Shown: positions 10,270-19,257 of the stretch, piece by piece
Numbering within the stretch: the first letter of the stretch is position 1
Layout of the letters: the number at the start of each line of letters is the position of its first letter
NCBI GenBank assembly: GCA_945876095.1
Contig: CAMCMP010000003.1
Coordinates: 62,001-126,000 of the forward strand
Direction: 5' to 3'
DNA: 64,000 bases
From: Chitinophaga pinensis
GTDB taxonomy: Bacteria > Bacteroidota > Bacteroidia > Chitinophagales > Chitinophagaceae
The notes under the pieces: model-generated
Told to the model about the DNA's origin: nothing
Databases searched by the model: none
Seen by the model: the letters and a program-made list of their open reading frames with translations, nothing else
Made by a program: the position numbers and the translations under genes

Positions 10270-11397
10270 CTAATTTTTCCAATCTGCAATAAATATGTTC
10301 GTATCTCTTGTTCCTCCGTTATTTCTATTGCTACAGAAAATAATTTTTTTGCCATTGGGTGTAAACATTGGAAAAGCATCAAAACCCTTATCTCGACTTA
10401 TTTTTTCAATGCCTTTCCCATCTAAATCAGCCAAGTACATGTTAAAAGGAAACCCTCTCTTATACTCATGATTGCTGCAAAAAATTATATGCTGTCCATC
10501 CGGAGTAAAGTTAGGCGCCCAATTTGCTTGTTCCAAAAACGTAATTTGATGAGCATTCGTTCCGTCTGCATTGGCAATCCATACCTCCATATGAGTTGGT
10601 GCAACTAAATTTTCTGCCAAAAGTTCTTTGTACTCTTTTATTTCAGTCTCGGTGGTTGGCCTACTAGCTCTCCATAAAATCTTTTTTCCATCTGGACTAA
10701 ACCATGCTCCCCCATCGTATCCTAATATGTTGGTAATTCGTTTAACATTATTTCCATTCAAATCCATTGTATATAAATCAAGATCACCATCACGCATAGA
10801 CGTAAATAATATTTTATCACCCTTCGGAGAAATAGTAGCTTCTGCATCATATCCTTTAGTGTGAGTTAACTGCTTTACAATTTTTCCATTAAGATCTGCT
10901 TTGAAAATATCAAAGCTTTCGTAGATAGGCCAAATATATTTATTACCATATTTACTTCTGTCTGGAACCGGCGGACATTCCTTACTACCCATATGAGTAG
11001 ATCCATACAGAATATGTTTGCCATCTGGGAAAAAATAAGCACAAGTAGTTCTTCCCTCGCCTGTACTCACCAACTTGGGCTCAAACTTATCTTCAGATTT
11101 CTGAGGAATTTTTCCCATCCAAATTTGATCACATAAAATCCCTTCTTTCGGATTAGTTTTTTGGAAAATAAGCCACTTGCCATCAAAACTAACATAAGCT
11201 TCTGCATTATCACCGCCAAAAGTCAGTTGACGAATATTCGAAAAATGCGTTTCACCCGGAAAAAGTATCGTATCCTTATTTACATATAAATTAAAAATAT
11301 TTAGAGGAGTTGGAGCCGTTAATTCACCTTTACAGAAAACGCTAAAAGCCAAACTAATAAATAAAACAATCAAAAAGAAATAGGATGACCTAATCAT
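10270..11397 (-). CDS. TolB-like / PD40 beta-propeller protein, secreted
   Basis: Repeated motifs such as ISPKGDKILFTSMRDGDLDLYTMDLNGNNVKRIT and FSPDGKKILWRASR; N-terminal signal peptide. Confidence 0.85.
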   Translation of the reverse strand: MIRSSYFFLIVLFISLAFSVFCKGELTAPTPLNIFNLYVNKDTILFPGETHFSNIRQLTFGGDNAEAYVSFDGKWLIFQKTNPKEGILCDQIWMGKIPQKSEDKFEPKLVSTGEGRTTCAYFFPDGKHILYGSTHMGSKECPPVPDRSKYGNKYIWPIYESFDIFKADLNGKIVKQLTHTKGYDAEATISPKGDKILFTSMRDGDLDLYTMDLNGNNVKRITNILGYDGGAWFSPDGKKILWRASRPTTETEIKEYKELLAENLVAPTHMEVWIANADGTNAHQITFLEQANWAPNFTPDGQHIIFCSNHEYKRGFPFNMYLADLDGKGIEKISRDKGFDAFPMFTPNGKKIIFCSNRNNGGTRDTNIFIADWKN

Positions 11398-11451
11398 ATA
11401 AAAAATTTAGGCCGCTAAGGTAATCCTAGCAAATAATTAATTTGTCAGACT

Positions 11452-11487
11452 TTTGTCAATAAAATATATGCTAAGCACTTAATTTTG
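11452..11487 (+). promoter_or_regulatory. Candidate Bacteroidota promoter (TTTG ... TAATTTTG)
   Basis: -7-like TAATTTTG (11480-11487, matches TAnnTTTG) with TTTG upstream (11452-11455); supports CDS start at 11506. Confidence 0.45.
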
Positions 11488-11505
11488 CTTATTATCTATA
11501 AAATT

Positions 11506-12300
11506 ATGACCAAGTCGATTTCTTACTTTATTTGCGCCATTTTTTTATTCATCAGTTCTTGCAATAATTCATCTAAAAAATCCGAACAAACTATACCCGA
11601 ACAAGAAAAAAAACTCAGAGATCAAGTAACTCAATACCCCGACTCAACTGTGGTTACAGAAAACCTCATTCAATATTTCAGAGAAAATGGTAATTATGAT
11701 CAGGCATTATTTGAAACCGATATTGCCATCAAAAAAGATTCTTTAAATGATCGTTTTCAAGATATAAAAGCAACTTTGTATTTCGAAAACGGCGATACCC
11801 TTCAAGCAGTCCAATGCTTTGAAAAAGCTATTTATATTAATCCAAAAATAGAATATATCATTTCCCTTGGATCCTTGTATGCAGAAATAAAAAATCCGAG
11901 AGCCTTAATTCTGGCCGATGCTTTATTATCAGCAAAAGGATCAAATGCTGAAATTCAGGCCATTTTCATAAAGGGTTTATACTTTAGTTATACTGGAGAA
12001 AAACAAAAAGCAATTAATTATTTCAATAAATGTCTTGAAATAGATTACCGCAATATGATGGCCTACAGAGAAAAAGCAATCTGTTTATTTGACCTTAACC
12101 AATATGAATTAGCACTGGATGTAATGAAAAATGCAGTAAAAATTCAAAATACCTTTGATGAAGGATATTACTGGATGGGAAGATGTTATGAAAAATTAGA
12201 TAAAAGAAAAGAGGCAATTGAAAACTACCAGTTAGCTTTGCAAATAGATCCGAACTACATAGAGGCTAAAGATGCTTTAAGAAGATGTGGAATTAACTAA
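11506..12300 (+). CDS. TPR-repeat lipoprotein
   Basis: MTKSISYFICAIFLFISSCNNS lipobox-like signal; TPR motifs (AIENYQLALQIDPNYIEA). Start at 11506 rather than 11485. Confidence 0.82.
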   Translation: MTKSISYFICAIFLFISSCNNSSKKSEQTIPEQEKKLRDQVTQYPDSTVVTENLIQYFRENGNYDQALFETDIAIKKDSLNDRFQDIKATLYFENGDTLQAVQCFEKAIYINPKIEYIISLGSLYAEIKNPRALILADALLSAKGSNAEIQAIFIKGLYFSYTGEKQKAINYFNKCLEIDYRNMMAYREKAICLFDLNQYELALDVMKNAVKIQNTFDEGYYWMGRCYEKLDKRKEAIENYQLALQIDPNYIEAKDALRRCGIN

Positions 12301-12445
12301 GAAAATAATTTAAATCTGCAGTGTATTATTAATTGGATGTTTTTGTCTTTTTAGTAGCGAAAAATCTTAAAATATCTAAGTAACATATAGATAAATCAAA
12401 TTTGAAAAACAATCATTTGTTTAACTAAAATAAATAATCAATATC

Positions 12446-13093
12446 ATGGCCATTATTGCACCATCCTTACTTTCTGCTAATTTTTTACAATTAAAAGATG
12501 ATTGTGATATGCTAAATAAAAGCCAGGCTGACTGGTATCATTTAGATGTAATGGATGGAAGGTTTGTTCCCAATATAAGTTTTGGACCTATGCTGATAGA
12601 GTTTTTTAGAAAGGCTACTACCAAAATATGCGATGTGCATTTAATGATTGAGGAGCCTGGAAATTTTGCAGAAATTTTTAAAAACGCGGGTGCAGATATT
12701 TTAACAGTTCACATAGAAGCTTGCCCGCATTTACACCGAAATATTCAGCAAATCAAAAGCTTGGGTATGCAGGCAGGTGTTGCTGTTAATCCACATACAC
12801 CTATAGAACTTTTGAAAGATGTAATAAAAGAAATAGACCTTGTTTGTCTTATGAGTGTAAATCCAGGTTTTGGAGGACAACTATTTATTCCAAATACACT
12901 TCAAAAAATAAAACAATTGCGGGCAATGATCGATGAACAATCTCTCAATGTTAAAATTGAAATTGATGGTGGAGTGACGGAACAGAACGCTCAACAAATT
13001 ATAGATGCTGGTGCTGACGTATTGGTAGCAGGAAATACAGTTTTTAAATCACCCAATCCCATTGCAACGATAGCTAAATTAAAATCATTATAA
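12446..13093 (+). CDS. rpe: Ribulose-phosphate 3-epimerase
   Basis: IIAPSLLSANF, WYHLDVMDGRFVPNISFG, VCLMSVNPGFGGQ, EIDGGV. Confidence 0.97.
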   Translation: MAIIAPSLLSANFLQLKDDCDMLNKSQADWYHLDVMDGRFVPNISFGPMLIEFFRKATTKICDVHLMIEEPGNFAEIFKNAGADILTVHIEACPHLHRNIQQIKSLGMQAGVAVNPHTPIELLKDVIKEIDLVCLMSVNPGFGGQLFIPNTLQKIKQLRAMIDEQSLNVKIEIDGGVTEQNAQQIIDAGADVLVAGNTVFKSPNPIATIAKLKSL

Positions 13094-13095
13094 AA

Positions 13096-13126
13096 GTAAC
13101 TGTAAGGTTTTCAACCTTACAGTTAC
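13096..13126. terminator. Strong hairpin between convergent rpe and M42 peptidase genes
   Basis: GTAACTGTAAGGTT-TTC-AACCTTACAGTTAC, perfect 14-bp stem; followed by TTTTA on the minus strand. Confidence 0.7.
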
Positions 13127-13132
13127 AGTAAA

Positions 13133-14236
13133 TTAAAAATAACTCAAGTTAGTTTTAGGAGTCAAAGTGAGTAAAGTTTCATACATTAATTGAATTGTAT
13201 TTTCTATATCACTCTTATGTAACATTTCTACAGTAGTATGCATATACCTCAATGGAATAGAAATGAGTACAGAAGGGCATCCATCATTAGCGTAAGCAAA
13301 AGCATCTGTATCAGTACCAGTACTTCTACTAGCCGTATTTAATTGAACTGGGATTTTGTTTTTTTCCGCTACCGACTGAACTACCTGCAACAATTTATTA
13401 TGTACTGCCGGACCATAAGTTAAGGAAGGTCCTTTTCCACAAGCGGTATCTCCTTGAATCATCTTATTAATCATCGGAGTAGATGTGTCATGAGTTACAT
13501 CTGTAATAATTGCAGCATCTGGCTTTATTCTACGTGCAATCATTTCGGCACCGCGTAATCCAATCTCTTCCTGCACCGCATTAACTATATACAATCCAAA
13601 AGGAAGTTTCTTTTTATTTTGTTTCAAAAGCCTAGCTACCTCAGCTATCATAAAACCACCTACCCTGTTATCAAATGCACGTCCCACTAAATAATCATAG
13701 GCCATTTCTTCGTAACCTGCTTCGTAGGTAGCAACAGCACCAATGTGAATCCCTAAAGCCTCTACCTCTTTTTTATTTCTTGCGCCACAATCCAAAAATA
13801 GGTTCTCTACTTTGGGTTGAGTTTCCTTATCAGAATTTCCCATTCTGGTATGAATAGCAGGCCATCCAAAAACGGCTTTTACCGGACCCTTTTTTCCATG
13901 AATCCATACCCGCATCGAAGGGGCTATCTGATGATCTACTCCCCCATTTCGCTTTAAATAAATCAATCCCTCTGCAGTAATGTAATTAACAAACCAACTT
14001 ATTTCATCTGCATGCGCCTCTATCACTACTTTGAAAGAAGCTTCAGGATTGATTACACCCACCGCTGAACCATAGGGATCTGTAAAAAAAGAATCAGTAT
14101 AGGGCTTTAAATAATCGATCCACATTTTTTGTCCACTCGTTTCAAAACCAGTTGGAGATGGATTATTAATATAATTCTTTAAGAAAGAATAAGACTCCTT
14201 AGTAAGTATACTTTTAATAGACTTTGTTTTTGCCAT
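13133..14236 (-). CDS. M42 family metallopeptidase (glutamyl aminopeptidase/endoglucanase-like)
   Basis: VIEAHADEISWFV, VGRAFDNRVGG, AVQEEIGLRGAEM, STGTDTDAF. Confidence 0.9.
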   Translation of the reverse strand: MAKTKSIKSILTKESYSFLKNYINNPSPTGFETSGQKMWIDYLKPYTDSFFTDPYGSAVGVINPEASFKVVIEAHADEISWFVNYITAEGLIYLKRNGGVDHQIAPSMRVWIHGKKGPVKAVFGWPAIHTRMGNSDKETQPKVENLFLDCGARNKKEVEALGIHIGAVATYEAGYEEMAYDYLVGRAFDNRVGGFMIAEVARLLKQNKKKLPFGLYIVNAVQEEIGLRGAEMIARRIKPDAAIITDVTHDTSTPMINKMIQGDTACGKGPSLTYGPAVHNKLLQVVQSVAEKNKIPVQLNTASRSTGTDTDAFAYANDGCPSVLISIPLRYMHTTVEMLHKSDIENTIQLMYETLLTLTPKTNLSYF

Positions 14237-14317
14237 GAATTTTTTTTGTAAAAATAACTAATGTAATCATAATAGCAACCAACTATAACCCAGAAACACC
14301 CAATCTTTTTAATCTTC

Positions 14318-15160
14318 TCAAAATTTAAAAAATTCAGATAACCATGTTAAAATAGCTGAAAAAAACATTAAGCCATCAACGCCAAAATAATAAAAAAGAT
14401 AGCCCCTCTTTTGTAAAGAAAAAAAATAGACTATCAAAGTAATCAAGCCAATTAATGAGAGTGAAATAAAATTAGCTATTCCTATACCATAAAACCTCAT
14501 GAAATAATTTACAATTAGGTACCCTATAAAAATAAACCCAAACAAAAAATGAAGCTTCAAGGGATTTAAAAACGTTGCCATGCTTTGTAATCCCCTAATC
14601 TTATCGATAGCAGCATCCCTTCTATCAAAAATGATACAAAGTAGCATCATAAACAAAAATCGATGAATGAATAGCAAGGTAACCAAGGGTTCCATTTTCC
14701 ATATAGGCACCTGTAAAGGAATGAGTGTAGTAATAACAGTCCATGTGAAAGCAAGTAATACCGTTTTTAAAAAGCCAAATCTCTTGATCCAATCTAAATT
14801 TTTAAAAGGTAATATTGGGAGTAGATAAAAAATAAATAAAATAACAACAATAGTTAAACTACTAAAAAATAAATTTAGCTGAAGATAGCATAACAACATG
14901 CCTACTAAAGCCAATATAATTACAAACAGAGAAATCCTTGAACTTGATATAAGTAAACGAAGCGATTTAGAAGAAGAAAAAGAAAACCTACTAATCAGCC
15001 AATAGGCATTATAACCACCCAAAGTCCCAAAAAAAATAAAACTTAGAAGGTAAGGATTGGTAGAGATCCCAGTCAATAGGCCTGTTTGAAAGCTAAGTGC
15101 TGATGCGCAAAGGGCAATAAAAATAGAGTGCGACAGTATAAAATAAAAAAGTCTCTTCAT
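14318..15160 (-). CDS. Polytopic membrane protein, possibly UbiA-prenyltransferase-like
   Basis: Many hydrophobic segments; RRDAAIDKIRGLQSMAT loop resembles the UbiA second Asp-containing loop (weak). Confidence 0.5.
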   Translation of the reverse strand: MKRLFYFILSHSIFIALCASALSFQTGLLTGISTNPYLLSFIFFGTLGGYNAYWLISRFSFSSSKSLRLLISSSRISLFVIILALVGMLLCYLQLNLFFSSLTIVVILFIFYLLPILPFKNLDWIKRFGFLKTVLLAFTWTVITTLIPLQVPIWKMEPLVTLLFIHRFLFMMLLCIIFDRRDAAIDKIRGLQSMATFLNPLKLHFLFGFIFIGYLIVNYFMRFYGIGIANFISLSLIGLITLIVYFFSLQKRGYLFYYFGVDGLMFFSAILTWLSEFFKF

Positions 15161-15618
15161 TATGGAACTACATAATAAATAGGGGCGGTCGTAACCTTAT
15201 TACTTTTATTTTTTGCAAAATCCGCTATATAAATTTCATAAATAAGTGTATCAACCTTTGGACGTGGTCGAGTGGACCCGCGTAAAACATCAAAAACATT
15301 GATTCGAATTTCTGCCGAAAAATTTTTGGTAGTCACCGATTGTATATCTGGCATTACAAATGAATCTAAGCGATTGATTAATAAGTTTTTGATATAAACG
15401 TAGGAAGTGTCTTTCCCAGTTTTGAAACCCAAATCACCCTCTGAATCAGTTACAGAAAGGGTAATTATTGGAACTTCAGGACTCCCAAGGGTTACTCCAC
15501 TAGGAACCCTATTTGGACTAACTGATTCAAATTTTATTTGGGGAGCAGTTGTATATTTATCTTTGCTACAACTTACCGCTAGCAAACTAATGATAAAAAT
15601 GATAATTGGGTTGCGCAT
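15160..15618 (-). CDS. Hypothetical lipoprotein
   Basis: MRNPIIIFIISLLAVSCSKDK lipobox; overlaps the downstream gene by 1 nt. Confidence 0.65.
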   Translation of the reverse strand: MRNPIIIFIISLLAVSCSKDKYTTAPQIKFESVSPNRVPSGVTLGSPEVPIITLSVTDSEGDLGFKTGKDTSYVYIKNLLINRLDSFVMPDIQSVTTKNFSAEIRINVFDVLRGSTRPRPKVDTLIYEIYIADFAKNKSNKVTTAPIYYVVP

Positions 15619-15653
15619 CTTTATAAATTATTTATCAAATTTACTAATACAAA

Positions 15654-16664
15654 TTGAATACATCTGTTAAAAATATAATAGCCCAGGATAAAGTTTTTAG
15701 TGTGGAGGAGGAGTATTTTACTGCCCTTGCAATAGATATTTTTCAATTTCAACACCAATTTAACCCGGTTTATAGGCAGTACTGCGATCTATTAAAAATT
15801 GATCCTTCAAAAATTAAACAAATTGAAAAGATACCCTTTTTACCTATCCGATTTTTTAAGTCGCACCAGGTAATGACAACTGATTTTACACCGGCAATTA
15901 CTTTCGAGAGCAGTGGAACTAGCCAAACCGTAAACAGCAAGCATTTTGTAAAGGAAATTTCATTGTATTCAAAAAGTTTTAATGAAACCTTTCGATTGTT
16001 TTATGGAGATCCTTCCCAATGGTGTATTATCGCATTACTTCCTTCTTATTTAGAAAGAAAAAATTCTTCGCTAGTAATGATGGCCGATGAACTCATAAAA
16101 CAAAGCGGTCACCCAAAAAGTGGTTTTAATTTAAACGAATGGCATCAACTTGATAAGAACTTGAAAGAACTAGAATCGCAGCAACAAAAAACAATTCTTA
16201 TTGGAGTAACTTTTGCCCTACTTGATTTTGCTGAACAATTTCCACAACCACTAAAATATACCACGATAATGGAAACAGGTGGTATGAAAGGAAGAAGGGA
16301 AGAAATTACTCGAGGACAAGTTCATGAAATATTGTGTAAACAATTTGATCTTGAAAAAATCCATTCCGAGTATGGAATGACTGAATTATTAAGCCAGGCA
16401 TACTCTTATGGAGAGGGTATATTTAATTGCCCCCCTTGGATGAAGATTTTAATGCGAGAAGAAGATGATCCATTTGCAATTCATTCATCTTACGGGGATC
16501 GATTCATTCGAGGAGCAATCAATTGTATTGACCTAGCAAATATTTATTCCTGCTCATTCCTTGCAACTGAAGATGCTGGCAAACTATTCCCTGATGGAAG
16601 TTTTGAGCTTTTAGGGAGATTAGACAACAGCGATATCCGGGGCTGCAGTTTGTTGACTTTATAA
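15654..16664 (+). CDS. LuxE-like acyl-protein synthetase / adenylate-forming family protein
   Basis: PFLPIRFFKSHQV, TFESSGTSQTVNSKHFV, EYGMTELLSQAYS; TTG start. Confidence 0.75.
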   Translation: MNTSVKNIIAQDKVFSVEEEYFTALAIDIFQFQHQFNPVYRQYCDLLKIDPSKIKQIEKIPFLPIRFFKSHQVMTTDFTPAITFESSGTSQTVNSKHFVKEISLYSKSFNETFRLFYGDPSQWCIIALLPSYLERKNSSLVMMADELIKQSGHPKSGFNLNEWHQLDKNLKELESQQQKTILIGVTFALLDFAEQFPQPLKYTTIMETGGMKGRREEITRGQVHEILCKQFDLEKIHSEYGMTELLSQAYSYGEGIFNCPPWMKILMREEDDPFAIHSSYGDRFIRGAINCIDLANIYSCSFLATEDAGKLFPDGSFELLGRLDNSDIRGCSLLTL

Positions 16665-16729
16665 TAAAATCCAAACAAAGGTTTAGGATTGAAAATACTA
16701 AATAGTAAATTGACAAAACCAATAATAAA

Positions 16730-17215
16730 ATGAACTTATTTTCCATCCGAAAGATTGAACCACCTGATAATGTAGCTCTTGCAAAAATTATAAGAGATGC
16801 ATTAACTGAATTTAAAGCCAATAAACCCGGTACTGTTTATTTTGATGATAGTACCGATCATTTATATGAATTATTTCAACAAGAGAAAGGAATTTACCAT
16901 GTAGCAACAATTAAAGACCAAATATTAGGTGGTGGTGGAATCGTGCATACAACAGGATTAGCAGTGGATACCTGCGAATTGGTGAAATTATATCTGGCTC
17001 CAGCTGCAAGAGGAAAAGGAATTGGCAAAGCTCTGATGCAACAATGTCTAGATGAAGCAAAAAATGCAGGTTATAAAAAAGTTTATTTAGAAACCATGCC
17101 AGAATTAATATCAGCTATTCCAATGTACGAACAATTTGGGTTTTCCTATTTATCAGGCCCACTAGGAAACAGTGGTCATACTGGATGTGATATATGGATG
17201 ATTAAACTATTATAA
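16730..17215 (+). CDS. GNAT family N-acetyltransferase
   Basis: LVKLYLAPAARGKGIGKALMQQCLDEAKNAGYKKVYLETM. Confidence 0.88.
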   Translation: MNLFSIRKIEPPDNVALAKIIRDALTEFKANKPGTVYFDDSTDHLYELFQQEKGIYHVATIKDQILGGGGIVHTTGLAVDTCELVKLYLAPAARGKGIGKALMQQCLDEAKNAGYKKVYLETMPELISAIPMYEQFGFSYLSGPLGNSGHTGCDIWMIKLL

Positions 17216-17259
17216 AACATCTACTTTAAAGAAGTTATCATCAGATTATAATCGATTTA

Positions 17260-17880
17260 TTAAATAGCCACTTGTACCTCATAAACAGGACTAAATAAAT
17301 ATACTTTTCCAGTTGCTATTTCAACACATTTAAATCGTTTTCTAACTTTTTCAGCTATTTTAAATTCTCTACCCCCCTTTATTTTAAAAACAGTTCCTAT
17401 GGGTAATGCTTCTATTAAAAGTATCCCTTCTACTTTTTTATCATACTGATGCAATACCCTCAACAAATAAGTATCTGCACAACTGGTGGCAGCTGGATTT
17501 TGCAATGTTTTATATAAGGCTTTCTGAATATCTGAAGGAAATATTTTTTTCAATAAAAATTGAGCCAATATTTTACTAAACTCATTCTTCCATTCTTGGC
17601 CATGGGCTGATACACGATGTCCGAATTGCTCATAAGTAAATAGATGAGCCAATTCATGAAGAAGGGTAATCAAAAAAGAATACTTATTTAGATTTCCATT
17701 AACACTAATTCGGTGATTTTTATTAGCTAGTGAATTTCTATAATCCCCTAAAACCGATTTTCGTTCACGCGTAATGGTAAGTTGAACCTTATATTGAAGA
17801 AGGTATTGAGAAACTTCATCAAAACTACCTTCTGGAAGATAATCCTTTAATTGATACAAGGGGGCTTCCTGCTTAGCCAT
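17260..17880 (-). CDS. SprT-like zinc metallopeptidase family protein
   Basis: LITLLHELAHLFTYEQFGHRVSAHGQEWKNEF (HELAH ... HG.EWK). Confidence 0.85.
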   Translation of the reverse strand: MAKQEAPLYQLKDYLPEGSFDEVSQYLLQYKVQLTITRERKSVLGDYRNSLANKNHRISVNGNLNKYSFLITLLHELAHLFTYEQFGHRVSAHGQEWKNEFSKILAQFLLKKIFPSDIQKALYKTLQNPAATSCADTYLLRVLHQYDKKVEGILLIEALPIGTVFKIKGGREFKIAEKVRKRFKCVEIATGKVYLFSPVYEVQVAI

Positions 17881-18277
17881 TTTTTTGCCTATTCAATTTG
17901 GTAATTACTGCCACTTCCACTCCAAGATAGAGTAAGTATAAAAACATGGCTGAAAACACAGAAACCTTACTAACACTATTGCCCGCAATCAACCTATAAA
18001 CAATGACAGCTGTAATTGTAAAAAACATTTTAATTAGCATCCCTCCCATTACACTTCTTATAAAAACATTGGGATTACTATTTTGCAATGCCTTTCTTTG
18101 CATAATAAAAGTAAGCACACTTAATAAAAAGAAGATACAATTAGCAATGTTTAAAATTGTAAAATCAATTCCCAATTGGGCTAAAATGCCTCTTATTGCA
18201 TACAATACTAAAATCGTAAGGTTAAATACTAAAAATAGAGGAGAAAATATTTTTATTTGTGGACTCATACTACCCAC
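17873..18277 (-). CDS. Small integral membrane protein (DUF6168-like)
   Basis: Four hydrophobic segments; next to a bactofilin gene. DUF assignment is from remembered Bacteroidota synteny. Confidence 0.55.
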   Translation of the reverse strand: MGSMSPQIKIFSPLFLVFNLTILVLYAIRGILAQLGIDFTILNIANCIFFLLSVLTFIMQRKALQNSNPNVFIRSVMGGMLIKMFFTITAVIVYRLIAGNSVSKVSVFSAMFLYLLYLGVEVAVITKLNRQKNG

Positions 18278-18294
18278 AAAGATATTTTAAAGAT

Positions 18295-18699
18295 TTATTT
18301 ATTCACTACATTACCCAATTCTTTATTTAAACCTACCACGCTTGCACCAGTATGGCAGCTTCCATTAAACCTAGCAGTTGGTTCAATTTGAAGTTTCGAA
18401 GCAAAAATATCCCCCAATACATCACATTTTCCTAATAATTGTAATAATTCCACAATTTTTAAATTGCCTTTCACAATACCTAGTATGTCTGCATGAAGCC
18501 CACTTATATTACCTTCCACTACCCCTTCAGGTCCTATAAAAACTTTAGCCTTTGCAATAAGATTACCGTTAAGGGTTCCATCGATACGAATATCCCCTTC
18601 GCTATTAATATCCCCATTTATTGTAGTTCCTGCCCCTATAATTGTTGTACTCGCAACAGGTGAGTCCAAAGTGGATAGATTAAATTTTGACTTAAACAT
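18295..18699 (-). CDS. Bactofilin (polymer-forming cytoskeletal protein)
   Basis: TIIGAGTTINGDINSEGDIRIDGTLNGNLIAKAKVFIGPEGVVEGNISGLHADILGIVKGNLK beta-helix pattern. Confidence 0.93.
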   Translation of the reverse strand: MFKSKFNLSTLDSPVASTTIIGAGTTINGDINSEGDIRIDGTLNGNLIAKAKVFIGPEGVVEGNISGLHADILGIVKGNLKIVELLQLLGKCDVLGDIFASKLQIEPTARFNGSCHTGASVVGLNKELGNVVNK

Positions 18700-18755
18700 A
18701 GCAAATGATTTAAATAGTATAAAGGATTAAAGTTTTTTTATATTTTAATATATAA

Positions 18756-19154
18756 TTAATCTGTAATATTATCTACTTTTGGTAAATTAAGTTTGTTAGT
18801 ATCCAATTCTGTGACTTTACCGTCGAGTACCTTTTTGAGGTGATCAAAATATTGTTGTCTAAATTTTAATTCATTTTCAATAGAATCCGTTCTAATTTTC
18901 AATTTACGAAATTCTCTAACTTGTCGAGCATCACCATACCCAACCCCTGGAAGATAATATTTAATAGGAGTAAAAACTATTAAAGCAACCGTTAAAACAG
19001 TTAACAAAACAAAAGTACTGCTTAACACAATATAAACACTAAGTCGGCTTAACCGAAATTTGACCACTTCTTCATAAGTGTCCTCATTCATTACCACTAA
19101 TCGGTAACGATTTCTCAAACGTTTTAGTGTATTGTTGGCATCTATTTTGCCCAT
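18756..19154 (-). CDS. Single-TM coiled-coil protein resembling the N-terminus of Bacteroidota M23 peptidases
   Basis: RYRLVVMNEDTYEEVVKFRLSRLSVYIVLSSTFVLLTVLTVALIVFTPIKYYLPG; no HxH/HxxxD peptidase domain present. Confidence 0.55.
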   Translation of the reverse strand: MGKIDANNTLKRLRNRYRLVVMNEDTYEEVVKFRLSRLSVYIVLSSTFVLLTVLTVALIVFTPIKYYLPGVGYGDARQVREFRKLKIRTDSIENELKFRQQYFDHLKKVLDGKVTELDTNKLNLPKVDNITD

Positions 19155-19257
19155 ATTTTATTTTTGGATTATAAAAATAAGGAACCTAACGGCAATATCA
19201 GTACTAATTCCTAAAAATATACGATATTTAACCGCTTTATTATAATTACTGATATAC

